Shown here one piece after another: positions 16,110 to 23,724 of a DNA stretch of 64,000 bases. The stretch comes from Streptomyces sp. HUAS YS2. GTDB lineage: Bacteria > Actinomycetota > Actinomycetes > Streptomycetales > Streptomycetaceae. Each line of letters begins with the position of its first letter. Positions within the stretch are counted from its first letter, which is position 1. The stretch spans positions 1,612,001 to 1,676,000 of the forward strand of contig NZ_CP137573.1 in NCBI RefSeq assembly GCF_033343995.1. Direction: 5' to 3'. The notes under the pieces were generated by a model. It was not told the DNA's origin. It worked only from the letters and a program-made list of their open reading frames with translations, and searched no databases. A program made the position numbers and the translations under genes.

Positions 16110-17501
16110 TCAGGCCTGGGCCGTGATCCGGGCGAGGCGCTGGGCCTCGGCGCGCGCGTCGCGGGCGATGGCCTCCTCGTCCGCGAACAGCAGGCGGTTG
16201 TTCTCGACGATCTGCTTGCCGTTGACGAACGAGGCCGTCACCGGGGCCGCGGCGCCGAACACGATCGCGGTGACCGGGTCGGCGATCGAGGAGTGCCCGA
16301 TGCCGTCGATCTTCCAGAGCACGAAGTCGGCGAGCTTGCCGGGCTCCAGCGAACCGATGTTGTCGGCGCGGCCGAGCACCTGGGCGCCGCCGTAGGTGCC
16401 GAGGCGCAGCGCCTGGCGGGCGTTGAGCGCCGACTCGCGGTGCGCGCCGAGGCGGTTGATCAGCAGCGCGTTGCGGAGCTCGGTGTGCAGCTCGCCCGAC
16501 TCGTTGGAGGCGGTGCCGTCGACGCCGAGGCCGACCGGGACACCGGCCTTGAGCATGTCCGGTACCCGGGCGATGCCGGCGGCCAGCCGGGCGTTGGACG
16601 ACGGACAGTGCGCCACACCGGTCTTGGTCCGGGCGAAGGCGGCGATGTCGGAGTCGTTCATGTGGACGCAGTGCGCCATCCACACGTCCTCGCCGAGGAA
16701 ACCAGTGGACTCGAAGTAGTCCGTCGGGCCCATGCCGAACAGCTCGTGGCAGAACTTCTCCTCCTCCACGGTCTCCGAGCCGTGGGTGTGCATGCGCACG
16801 CCGAGACGACGGCCGAGCGCGGCGCCCTCGCGGAGCAGCTCGGTGGAGATGGAGAACGGGGAGCAGGGGGCCACGGCCACCTGGGTCATCGAGTCGAAGG
16901 AGGCGTCGTGGTACCGCTTCACGGTCTCCTCGGTCGCGGCGAGCGCGCCCTCGGTGGTCTCGACGGCGAAGTCCGGCGGCAGGCCGCCGTCCTTCTCGCT
17001 GCGGTCCATGGAGCCGCGGGCGAGGGTGAAGCGGACGCCCATGTCCTTGGCGGCACCGATGATCGCGCCGGACAGGTCGCCGGAGCCCTGCGGGAACACG
17101 TAGTGGTGGTCCATCGCGGTGGTGACACCGCCCCGGGCCATCATCGCGAGCGAGCCCTGCGCGGCGACCCGGACCATCGACTCGTCGATCCGCGCCCAGG
17201 TCGGGTACAGGGCGACGAGCCAGTTGAACAGGTTGTGGTCGGTGGCGAGACCACGGGTGATCCACTGGTAGAAGTGGTGGTGCGTGTTGATCAGACCGGG
17301 CGTGATCAGATGCCCGGTCGCGTCGGTCCTGCGGACCACGTTCTCCAGGCCCTCGGGTGCCTTGCCGGCGCCGAGGGACTCGATCTTGTTGTCGGCGACG
17401 ACCAGGTAGCCGGTGGCGTACTCGGTGTCGTTGGCGTCGACCGTCGCGATCGCCGCGTTCTCGATGACGATGCGCTGGGGGGCTGCCGAAGGTGCTGCCA
17501 T
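16110..17501 (-). CDS. 8-oxoguanine / guanine deaminase-type amidohydrolase
   Basis: A 463-residue cytoplasmic metal-dependent hydrolase of the Atz/Trz amidohydrolase family. Visible metal and active-site motifs are NTHHHFYQ (His74 and His76), MHTHGSE near the middle, WMAHCVH, and GLGVDGTASNE. The THHHFYQ form is what I recall for 8-oxoguanine deaminases, which make urate from 8-oxoguanine; guanine deamination to xanthine is the alternative. Its place between two purine permeases, downstream of the urate oxidase operon, fits either. I chose the ATG at 17501 because GGAAG stands 5 nt before it; the frame is open upstream to 17537. It starts 45 bp after the second NCS2 permease gene, so the two are probably one unit. 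Confidence 0.85.
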   Translation of the reverse strand: MAAPSAAPQRIVIENAAIATVDANDTEYATGYLVVADNKIESLGAGKAPEGLENVVRRTDATGHLITPGLINTHHHFYQWITRGLATDHNLFNWLVALYPTWARIDESMVRVAAQGSLAMMARGGVTTAMDHHYVFPQGSGDLSGAIIGAAKDMGVRFTLARGSMDRSEKDGGLPPDFAVETTEGALAATEETVKRYHDASFDSMTQVAVAPCSPFSISTELLREGAALGRRLGVRMHTHGSETVEEEKFCHELFGMGPTDYFESTGFLGEDVWMAHCVHMNDSDIAAFARTKTGVAHCPSSNARLAAGIARVPDMLKAGVPVGLGVDGTASNESGELHTELRNALLINRLGAHRESALNARQALRLGTYGGAQVLGRADNIGSLEPGKLADFVLWKIDGIGHSSIADPVTAIVFGAAAPVTASFVNGKQIVENNRLLFADEEAIARDARAEAQRLARITAQA

Positions 17502-17546
17502 GGTGCTTCCTTCATTCCTCTGTGGCGGTGTGGGCACGGCAGGACC

Positions 17547-18956
17547 CTAGGAGGATTTGAGTGCCGGAACCGTGTGACGGCTCCGGGTGCCGAGATGGTG
17601 GAAGAACAGGTTGAGCGTGACGGCGACGAGCGCTCCGGCGCTGATGCCGGAGCCGAGCACGGTCTGCGCCCAGGCCGGGAAGCCTGCGTAGAAGGTGGGC
17701 GCGGCGAGCGGGATGATGCCCGCTCCGAGCGCGACGGCCACCAGGATGATGTTGGAGCTGTCGTCGAGTCCGGCTTCCGAGAGTGTACGGATGCCGCTGA
17801 CCGCGATCGAGCCGAAGAGGACGATGCCGGCGCCGCCGAGGACGGGCATGGGGACCAGCGAGACGACCGCGCCGAGGACCGGGAAGGCGCCGAGGACCAG
17901 GAGCGCTCCACCGGCCGTGGCGACGACGTACCGGGAGCGGACCCGGGTGAGCGAGACGACGCCGACGTTCTGCGCGAAGGCGGAGGTGGGGAAGCCGCCG
18001 AAGACCGGGCCGAGCAGGGTGGCGATGCCGTCGGTGCGCAGGCCGCGGGTGATGGTGCGGCCGTCGCTGCGCCGTTCGCAGATCTCGCCCAGGGCGAGCA
18101 TGCCGGCGCTGGACTCGGTCATCAGCACCAGCATCACGATGCACAGGGAGAGGATCGCGGCGGGCTGGAACTCGGGGGCGCCGAAGGCGAACGGGGTGGG
18201 CAGCGCGGCAACCGGGGCCTCGCGCAGCGCCGTGAAGTCGGCCATCCCGAACGGGATCGCGGCGACGGTGCCGATGAACAGGCCGAGCAGCAGCGCGATC
18301 TGCTTGACGAAGCCCCCGCCGAAGCGCTGGAAGAGCAGGATGACGACGAGGGTGAAGCCGGCCAGCGCCAGGTACTTCATGGCGCCGAAGTCGGCGGCGG
18401 TCCTGTCGCCGCCCTGGGCCCAGCTCACCGGCACGGGCATCAGCGTGACACCGATGAGGGTGATCACCACGCCGGTGACGAGCGGCGGGAAGAACCGGAG
18501 CAGCCGGCCGAAGAACGGGCCGACGGCGAGGCAGAAGACTCCGGCGACCATCACCGCGCCGTAGATGGCGGGGAGTTGGTGTCCGGGGGCACTGGTCTCG
18601 GCGATGGCGAGCATCGGCGCGATGCCCGCGGAGGAGGCCGCGTTGACGAACGGCAGCCGGTTTCCGGCGAGGCCGCCGACGCCGATGGTCTGCAGGATCG
18701 TGGCGCAGCCGGCGATGAGCAGGCCGGCAGCGATGAGCCGGGTCATGCCGGCGGCGTCCAGGCCGACGGCCTGGCCGATGATGAGCGGAGGGGTGACGAC
18801 GCCCGCGTACATGGCGGCGATGTGCTGGAGTGCCGCGGGGACGAGCCGCGAGGCGGGAAGCTTCTCATCCACCGGGTGGACGGACGGGTTCACGGAGTCC
18901 GGTGGGGTGGGACACGGGCCTTCGGCGGATGCCGGCCCCTGTGCAGGCTGTGCCAT
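17547..18956 (-). CDS. NCS2 family purine permease, second copy
   Basis: A 469-residue membrane protein, clearly paralogous to the permease at 14273-15718: both have HPVDE(T/K)LP near residue 25, LQHIAAMYAGVV, FFPPLVTGVVITLIGV and a FAQNVGVVSLTRVRSR signature. The class is nucleobase:cation symporter-2, importing a purine such as urate or xanthine across the cytoplasmic membrane. The ATG follows GGAGGAACCACC, nearly the same leader as the other copy. It begins 70 bp after the urate oxidase gene but is separated from it by a strong terminator, so it may have its own promoter. Two diverged copies in one locus suggest different substrates or affinities. Confidence 0.9.
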   Translation of the reverse strand: MAQPAQGPASAEGPCPTPPDSVNPSVHPVDEKLPASRLVPAALQHIAAMYAGVVTPPLIIGQAVGLDAAGMTRLIAAGLLIAGCATILQTIGVGGLAGNRLPFVNAASSAGIAPMLAIAETSAPGHQLPAIYGAVMVAGVFCLAVGPFFGRLLRFFPPLVTGVVITLIGVTLMPVPVSWAQGGDRTAADFGAMKYLALAGFTLVVILLFQRFGGGFVKQIALLLGLFIGTVAAIPFGMADFTALREAPVAALPTPFAFGAPEFQPAAILSLCIVMLVLMTESSAGMLALGEICERRSDGRTITRGLRTDGIATLLGPVFGGFPTSAFAQNVGVVSLTRVRSRYVVATAGGALLVLGAFPVLGAVVSLVPMPVLGGAGIVLFGSIAVSGIRTLSEAGLDDSSNIILVAVALGAGIIPLAAPTFYAGFPAWAQTVLGSGISAGALVAVTLNLFFHHLGTRSRHTVPALKSS

Positions 18957-18978
18957 GGTGGTTCCTCCGCTGTGGTGG

Positions 18979-19008
18979 GCCCCCGCCCGACTGCGGACGG
19001 GCGGGGGC
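18979..19008 (-). terminator. Terminator of the uraD-uraH-pucL operon
   Basis: A perfect 11-bp GC-only stem (GCCCCCGCCCG / CGGGCGGGGGC) with an 8-nt loop lies 18 nt after the urate oxidase stop codon on the minus strand. Confidence 0.8.
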
Positions 19009-19026
19009 GACCACTCGGTGTCCGCG

Positions 19027-19950
19027 TTAGAGGTTGGTCATGTCGACCGGGATCTGCGCCGTCGCTCCGTCACGCAGCACGGTGGCCTCGATCAGGCCGT
19101 ACATGCGGTCGGCGGCGTAGTAGACCTCGTTTTCGTTCTTGAGGCCGAACGGCTCCAGGTCCACCAGGAAGTGGTGCTTGTTCGGGAGCGAGAAGCGGAC
19201 CTCGTCGATCTCCGAACGGTGGTTGATGATCCGGGAGGCCATCTGGTACAGCGTCTGCTGCAGGGAGAGGGAGTACGTCTCGGCGAAGGCCTGCAGCATG
19301 TGCTTCTTCGTCTCGGCGTAGGACTTCTCCCAGTTGGGCATCCGCTGCTCGTCGTCGGTCCAGTTGAACCGCCAGCGACCGGACACCTGCGTGGCCAGGA
19401 TGCGGTCGTACGCCTCCTGGAGCGTCGTGTACTTGTCCTTGATGTAGCCCCAGAACTCCGAGTTGGTGGAGTTCATGACGATCAGGTCCTTGAGGCCGGA
19501 GATGACCTCCCAGTTCTGACCGTCGTACGTGATCTGGGTGACCCGGGTCTCCTGGCCCTGACGGACGAAGGAGTGGTTGACCTCGTCGGCGCCGATGAAC
19601 TTGGAGTTGGCCGCGGAGGACGCGATGCGGTCCCAGGCGTACTCCTCGATCCGGATCCGGGCCCGCTTGATGGGCTCCTGGCTGTTCACGAAGTGACGCG
19701 CCAGGTGGATGCCGAACTGCTCGGCCGACTCGATCCCGTATTCCTTGGCGAAGGCGAACACGGTGTTCTTGGTCGTGTCGGTGGGCAGGCAGTTGGCGTT
19801 CGAGCCGTTGAGGTGGACGTCGTCGAGGTCGCCGGAGAGGGCGACGGAGACGTTGAGGTCCTTGATGTGGTGGGTGTCGCCGTCCCGCGTGATCTTGACG
19901 ACGCGGTTCTCTGCTTTGCCGTACTGGTTCTGGCCGAGAATCGTGGGCAT
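19027..19950 (-). CDS. pucL: Urate oxidase (uricase)
   Basis: A 307-residue soluble enzyme, the usual length. It oxidises urate with O2 to 5-hydroxyisourate and H2O2, without a cofactor. The catalytic set is visible: Lys in NQYGKAENRV at the N-terminus, Thr in CLPTDTTKNT, and His in PNKHHFLVDL near the C-terminus, besides NSTNSEFWGY. The ATG at 19950 has GGGAG 9 nt before it and lies only 5 bp after the stop of the 5-hydroxyisourate hydrolase gene. It is last in the three-gene operon, in reverse order of the pathway steps, and is followed by a strong terminator. The H2O2 it makes gives a reason for the matching operator on the catalase gene. Confidence 0.97.
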   Translation of the reverse strand: MPTILGQNQYGKAENRVVKITRDGDTHHIKDLNVSVALSGDLDDVHLNGSNANCLPTDTTKNTVFAFAKEYGIESAEQFGIHLARHFVNSQEPIKRARIRIEEYAWDRIASSAANSKFIGADEVNHSFVRQGQETRVTQITYDGQNWEVISGLKDLIVMNSTNSEFWGYIKDKYTTLQEAYDRILATQVSGRWRFNWTDDEQRMPNWEKSYAETKKHMLQAFAETYSLSLQQTLYQMASRIINHRSEIDEVRFSLPNKHHFLVDLEPFGLKNENEVYYAADRMYGLIEATVLRDGATAQIPVDMTNL

Positions 19951-19955
19951 GTCTG

Positions 19956-20354
19956 CTAGCTCCCTCGGTAAACGGAGTAGCCGAACGGGTTGAGCAGCAG
20001 CGGTACGTGGTAGTGCTCGCCCGGCTTGACGGCGAACGTGATCGCCACCTCCGGGAAGAACGCATCGCTGTCCCGATTCGCGGGGGCGTCCTGCTGCGCC
20101 TCGGCTTGCTGGTTGTGCTTGCTCAGGAAGTACGCCTCGGTCTCGAAGTCGAGACGTACGTGGGTGGTGCCCTCCGGCAGCGCCGGCAGGTCCTTGCACC
20201 GCCCGTCGGCGTCGGTGGCGGATCCGCCGAGCGCCGTCCACTCCTTGTCGGAGCCCGAGCGGGCCGACAGGGAGATCGCGACGCCCTCGGCGGGGCGGCC
20301 GATGCTGGTGTCCAGGATGTGCGTGGACACCGAGGCGGTGGTTGCCGTGCTCAT
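19956..20354 (-). CDS. uraH: 5-hydroxyisourate hydrolase (transthyretin-like)
   Basis: A 132-residue enzyme that hydrolyses 5-hydroxyisourate to OHCU, the step after urate oxidase. Family marks are STHILDTSIGRPAEGV at the N-terminus, FFPEVAITF, HYHVPLLLNPFGYS and the terminal YRGS, holding the His, Arg and Ser-containing active-site ends of the transthyretin fold. Between AYFLSK and DAFFPEV there is a Gln/Ala-rich insertion of about 17 residues (NQQAEAQQDAP) compared with shorter bacterial homologues. Its ATG overlaps the uraD stop as TGATG, so translation is coupled. Confidence 0.95.
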   Translation of the reverse strand: MSTATTASVSTHILDTSIGRPAEGVAISLSARSGSDKEWTALGGSATDADGRCKDLPALPEGTTHVRLDFETEAYFLSKHNQQAEAQQDAPANRDSDAFFPEVAITFAVKPGEHYHVPLLLNPFGYSVYRGS

Positions 20355-20863
20355 CAGTTCTCTTCCTCTACGAGACGGGTCAGCCGGATCCGGTTGATCT
20401 TGCCCAGCTCGGTGCGGACGATTTCCCGCTCCTGCTCGGGCGAGTGCTCGATCCGTTCCCGGACCGCGTCGCGCATCTCCGCACCGGACTTGCCGGTGGC
20501 GCAGATCAGGAAGACGTGGCCGAACTTGTCCTGGTAGGCCAGGTTGAGTTCGAGCATCTCCGCCTTGAGCTGCTCGGAGGCCCCGGCCATCCCGCTCTGC
20601 TCGCGGGAGGAGGTCGGGTCCCCTGCCTTCGGACGACCGATCGGCGGGTGGCCCGCCATCGCCTCGGCCAGATCCTCGGCGGTCAGTTCGGCCATGGCGG
20701 CGTCGCTGGCGAGGAAGAGGGCTTCGGCGGTGGTGTACGGGCGCTGGGCGAGAACCTTGCTCCCCCACGCCGAACTGGAGCACACCTCGTGGAGGGCCGC
20801 GACAGCGTCGCTGTCCGCCGAGGTGTTGAACCGGGTGAGACCCGGTGTCGTACCTGAAGTCAC
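20354..20863 (-). CDS. uraD: OHCU decarboxylase
   Basis: A 169-residue enzyme that decarboxylates 2-oxo-4-hydroxy-4-carboxy-5-ureidoimidazoline to S-allantoin. Marks are AGHPPIGRP with the catalytic His, the SREQSGM motif, and LNLAYQDKFGHVFLICATGKS. First gene of the uraD-uraH-pucL operon. The GTG start has a strong GGAGG 6 nt upstream. About 40 nt of leader separate it from a promoter whose -35 box is overlapped by a perfect palindrome shared with the catalase gene. Together the three enzymes convert urate stereospecifically to allantoin. Confidence 0.96.
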   Translation of the reverse strand: MTSGTTPGLTRFNTSADSDAVAALHEVCSSSAWGSKVLAQRPYTTAEALFLASDAAMAELTAEDLAEAMAGHPPIGRPKAGDPTSSREQSGMAGASEQLKAEMLELNLAYQDKFGHVFLICATGKSGAEMRDAVRERIEHSPEQEREIVRTELGKINRIRLTRLVEEEN

Positions 20864-20911
20864 GGGAAGCCTCCGTGGCTGTTTTTCGCTGTGCGTCGGA
20901 CGGGCTGCGGA

Positions 20912-20952
20912 TAGCTAACGCCCTCCGCAACACCACGTCAACACTTTGTTGA
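20912..20952 (-). promoter_or_regulatory. Promoter and operator of the uraD operon
   Basis: On the minus strand, TTGACG (20936-20941) and TAGCTA (20912-20917) are spaced by 18 nt. The perfect 15-bp palindrome TCAACA-N3-TGTTGA (20938-20952) overlaps the -35 box, in the same register as at the catalase promoter (28469-28509). A repressor binding there would block polymerase. The small HTH gene immediately upstream is a candidate regulator. Confidence 0.75.
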
Positions 20953-20968
20953 AAACTCGGTCATACAA

Positions 20969-21000
20969 AAGCCGCCGTCCCGACATGTGGACGACGGCTT
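20969..21000 (-). terminator. Terminator of the small HTH gene
   Basis: A 12-bp stem with one G:T pair (AAGCCGTCGTCC / GGACGGCGGCTT on the minus strand), an 8-nt loop and a following TTTTG tract, 18 nt after the HTH gene stop. It separates that gene from the uraD promoter. Confidence 0.8.
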
Positions 21001-21018
21001 GTGCCGGGACATGATCAA

Positions 21019-21405
21019 CTAGTCGCCCTTGGGAGCCTTTTCCCTGTTCAGGGCGGTCTCCCTGTTCAGGTAGTTGTACACGGTGAAGCGGCTGACACCC
21101 AGGGCGCCGGCCACCGTCTCCACTCCGTGGCGCACCGAGAAGGCACCCCGTGCCTCCAGAATGCGGACAGTCTCCTGCTTGGCCTTGCGGTCCAGCTCGG
21201 ACAGCGGCTTTCCGTGCCGCCGCTCCATGGCCGCCAGGATGTGGTCCAGCGACTCGGACAGCTGCGGAAGCCGTACGGCGACGACGTCCGTGCCCTCCCA
21301 GGACAGCACGACGTCGTCGGCCCCGGCCTGCTCGGGGCCGAGTATCTCGGCGCCCATGGCGTCGACGAGCGGCTTCACGGCCGCGACGAGGGGGTGCTCG
21401 GTCAC
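21019..21405 (-). CDS. Small HTH transcriptional regulator, YheO/HTH_22-like C-terminus
   Basis: A 128-residue protein. The C-terminal third (LDRKAKQETVRILEARGAF, then VETVAGALGVSRFTVYNYLN) is a helix-turn-helix close to the HTH_22 module of YheO-like regulators. The N-terminal part (PLVDAMGAEILG, WEGTDVVAVRLPQLSESLDHI) could be a reduced PAS-like sensor, shorter than in YheO. The GTG start overlaps the stop of the preceding gene as GTGA, so the two are co-translated. It lies directly before the uraD promoter on the same strand, making it the nearest candidate for binding the TCAACA-N3-TGTTGA site. That link is inference. Confidence 0.75.
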   Translation of the reverse strand: MTEHPLVAAVKPLVDAMGAEILGPEQAGADDVVLSWEGTDVVAVRLPQLSESLDHILAAMERRHGKPLSELDRKAKQETVRILEARGAFSVRHGVETVAGALGVSRFTVYNYLNRETALNREKAPKGD

Positions 21406-21656
21406 TTCTCGCCCTCCCCGATCACGTTGACCTGGAGGGAGACCCGCGTGGCGCCGGCCGCCAGCGACTTGCGCAGCAGCGCGTCGACGGCGGTCAGCAC
21501 CTGGTCGGCGCCCCCTTCCGCGGTGTTGCCGAAGGGGCCGACGTCGACCGCGTCCAGCTCGGCCGACTGGATGACTTCCCGGGCCACGACCGCGTGCTCC
21601 GGCGCCTCGTCCAGGTCGAACGGCTCGGTCGTGAACTCCACTCTCAAACGCACCAT
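21402..21656 (-). CDS. Thiamine-binding-like (MTH1187/YqgV type) small protein
   Basis: An 84-residue protein beginning MVRLRVEFTTEPFD and ending ATRVSLQVNVIGEGEK. The alternation of strand and helix, the GPFGNTAEGG turn and the final ATRVSLQV strand resemble the MTH1187/YkoF-like fold of small thiamine-binding proteins, but identity over so short a length is hard to judge by eye. It overlaps the HTH gene by 4 bp. Coupling suggests it may sense or supply a ligand to that regulator, or that the pair simply shares a promoter. Confidence 0.6.
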   Translation of the reverse strand: MVRLRVEFTTEPFDLDEAPEHAVVAREVIQSAELDAVDVGPFGNTAEGGADQVLTAVDALLRKSLAAGATRVSLQVNVIGEGEK

Positions 21657-21703
21657 GGCCCCACGCTACTGTCCGCGGGGCCGGTAGCGGCAGCCGCGTG
21701 CGC

Positions 21704-22912
21704 TCAGGCCGTGGCCAGGGCCGTCGTCGGCGAGACCTTCGCCGCGCGCACCGCCGGGTACAGGCCCGCCACCGCGCCGATGACCAGGGTGCCCAGCGCC
21801 GCGCCCGCCACGGCCGTCGCCGGCAGGGCCACCGGCCAGCCGCGATGCCCCGCGTACCCGACGGTGATGACCAGGCCGAGCAGCGCGCCGCCACAGCCCC
21901 CGAGGCCCGACAGCACCAGCGACTCGGTGAAGAACTGGTTCCGCACCTGCCCCCGAGTGGCACCCAGTGCCCTGCGCAGGCCGATCTCGCCGCGGCGTTC
22001 CAGGACCGCGATGACCATGGTGTTGGCCACGCCGATCCCGCCGACCAGCAGGGCCACCGCCCCGATGCCGAGCAGCAGGCCGGTGAACGCCTCGTCCGCG
22101 GCGAGCTTGGCCGCGAGCGCGTCCGAGGGCCGGTCGACCCGCACCGCGTCCGGCTGCTCCGGGTTGACCGTACGGGCCAGGACGGCGCGCACGTCGCCCA
22201 CCGCGTGCTCCTCGGCACGCACGTACAGCGCGGTCGGGCGGCCGTCGAACTCCAGGGTCCGCCGGGCGGCCTCGAAGCCGACGAGTACGGCGCTGTTGAG
22301 CTCGGGCGCGAGCACGGCCGGCTCCAGGACGCCGACGACGGTGAACTGCTTGCCGCCGACCAGGATCTGCAGGCCCGGCTCCGGTCGGATCACCCCCAGC
22401 CGGCGCGCCGCCGCGGAGCCGAGCACCACCGCCGGGTAGCGGCCGGTCGCCCGGTTGAGCCAGGCGCCCTGAGCGGTGCGCACGCCCAGGGTGCCGAGCA
22501 GGTCCGGCTGGACCGCCATCACCTCCAGCGCGTTGGTCTCCTCCTTCGGGATCAGTTCGGAGCGATAGACCTTGGCGTCGATCCCGGCCACGGAGCTGGC
22601 GTCGGTGACGGGCGGGACGCGCCGGACCATGCCGGTGACCTCGGGCGGCAGGGCGGTCCGCTCGCCGGTCAGCGACTCCCCCGCCTCGACGCGCAGCAGG
22701 TTGGTGCCGAGCGTGTCCAGGGTGGCCTGGAGCTCGGCCCGGCTGGAGGTGGAGATGCCCATGACGGCCACCATCGCGGCGATGCCGATGGAGATCCCGG
22801 CGGCGGACAGCACCGCCCGCATCGGCTTGGCCCGCAGCCCGGACAGGCTCAGCCGCAGCACGTCGAGCGGTCGCAGCCGCGCCGGACGGAGCGGCGGCAG
22901 GGACGGGTTCAT
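21704..22912 (-). CDS. MacB-type ABC transporter permease
   Basis: A 402-residue membrane protein with the FtsX/MacB layout: one transmembrane segment near residues 35-60 (MRAVLSAAGISIGIAAMVAV), a large extracytoplasmic domain to about 280, then three C-terminal segments around GIGAVALLVGGIGVANTMV, VLSGLGGCGGALLGLVI and AALGTLVIGAVAGLYPA. The signature VLERRGEIGLRRALGATRG lies between them. Works with the ATPase whose gene overlaps its own by ATGA. Such transporters export or mechanically move peptides, lipoproteins or antibiotics. Last gene of the four-gene operon. Confidence 0.92.
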   Translation of the reverse strand: MNPSLPPLRPARLRPLDVLRLSLSGLRAKPMRAVLSAAGISIGIAAMVAVMGISTSSRAELQATLDTLGTNLLRVEAGESLTGERTALPPEVTGMVRRVPPVTDASSVAGIDAKVYRSELIPKEETNALEVMAVQPDLLGTLGVRTAQGAWLNRATGRYPAVVLGSAAARRLGVIRPEPGLQILVGGKQFTVVGVLEPAVLAPELNSAVLVGFEAARRTLEFDGRPTALYVRAEEHAVGDVRAVLARTVNPEQPDAVRVDRPSDALAAKLAADEAFTGLLLGIGAVALLVGGIGVANTMVIAVLERRGEIGLRRALGATRGQVRNQFFTESLVLSGLGGCGGALLGLVITVGYAGHRGWPVALPATAVAGAALGTLVIGAVAGLYPAVRAAKVSPTTALATA

Positions 22913-23724
22913 CGGCGGTCCTCCTCGGAAGCGTCGGCCTCCGGCCCACCGGACGGAGCGGGCGGACGGCCGCTGCCCGGGGCCGTTGTCTCGTCCCCCA
23001 CCAGGTGGCCGTCGCGCATCGTGACGCGGCGGGGCAGCCGGGACGCCAGGTCCGTGTCGTGGGTGATGACCACGACCGTCGTGCCGTCCGCGTTCAGCTC
23101 CCGCAGCAGCTCGACCACGCTCGCCCCGGACGCCGAATCGAGCGAGCCCGTGGGCTCGTCGGCGAGGAGCAGGCTCGGCCGGCCGGCCACCGCGCGGGCC
23201 AGCGCGACGCGCTGGCGCTCGCCGCCGGACAGCTCGTGCGGGCGGTGCGTCAGCCGGTGGCCGAGGCCGACCCGGCGCAGGCTCTCGGTGGCGGCGGCGA
23301 TCCGGTCCCGCCGGGAGAGCCCGGTGTAGAGCAGGCCCTCCGCCACGTTGCCGACCGCGCTCACCCCGGGGGTGAGGAAGAACTGCTGGAAGACGAAGCC
23401 GATGTGCTCCGCGCGCAGCGTGGACAGCTCCCGGTCCGAGAGCCGGTCCACGTCGTACCCCGCGATCCGCACCCGCCCCGCGGACGGCCGGTCGAGGGTG
23501 CCGATCAGGTTCAGCAGCGTGGACTTGCCCGAGCCGGACGGACCCACGACCGCGAGCAGCTCGCCCGGCCGGACACGGAGCGAGACCCCGCGCACGGCAT
23601 GCACCGGCGGACTGCCCGGATAGCTGCGGGTCACGCCCGCGAGCTCGACCACGAGGCGTTCGGACCCGCCGGCCTCGTCCGCCCCGGCGACCGCCTCCGC
23701 GGTCACCTCACCGATGACGTTCAC
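22909..23724 (-). CDS. ABC transporter ATP-binding protein, MacB/LolD type
   Basis: A 271-residue ATPase. Walker A is GPSGSGKST, the Q-loop is FVFQQFF, the signature is LSGGERQRVALARA, Walker B is LLLADEPTGSLD and the H-loop is VVITHD. It powers the MacB-like permease encoded next, with which it overlaps by 4 bp (ATGA); its own start overlaps the adaptor gene stop in the same way. The N-terminal ~25 residues before the nucleotide-binding fold are acidic and poorly conserved, and the last ~30 residues are a Pro/Gly-rich tail. Confidence 0.94.
   Translation of the reverse strand: MNVIGEVTAEAVAGADEAGGSERLVVELAGVTRSYPGSPPVHAVRGVSLRVRPGELLAVVGPSGSGKSTLLNLIGTLDRPSAGRVRIAGYDVDRLSDRELSTLRAEHIGFVFQQFFLTPGVSAVGNVAEGLLYTGLSRRDRIAAATESLRRVGLGHRLTHRPHELSGGERQRVALARAVAGRPSLLLADEPTGSLDSASGASVVELLRELNADGTTVVVITHDTDLASRLPRRVTMRDGHLVGDETTAPGSGRPPAPSGGPEADASEEDRR

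Noticed and set aside
15303..19142. A 1279-codon open frame on the plus strand across the purine genes
   Set aside because: It lies opposite two permeases and the deaminase, which have full family signatures. Its own translation is low-complexity Asp/Gly/Arg-rich, typical of shadow frames in GC-rich DNA.
19027..20936. Apparent fusions of uricase and hydrolase with upstream frames
   Set aside because: Each real enzyme has its own start with ribosome-binding site or TGATG coupling and standard family length.
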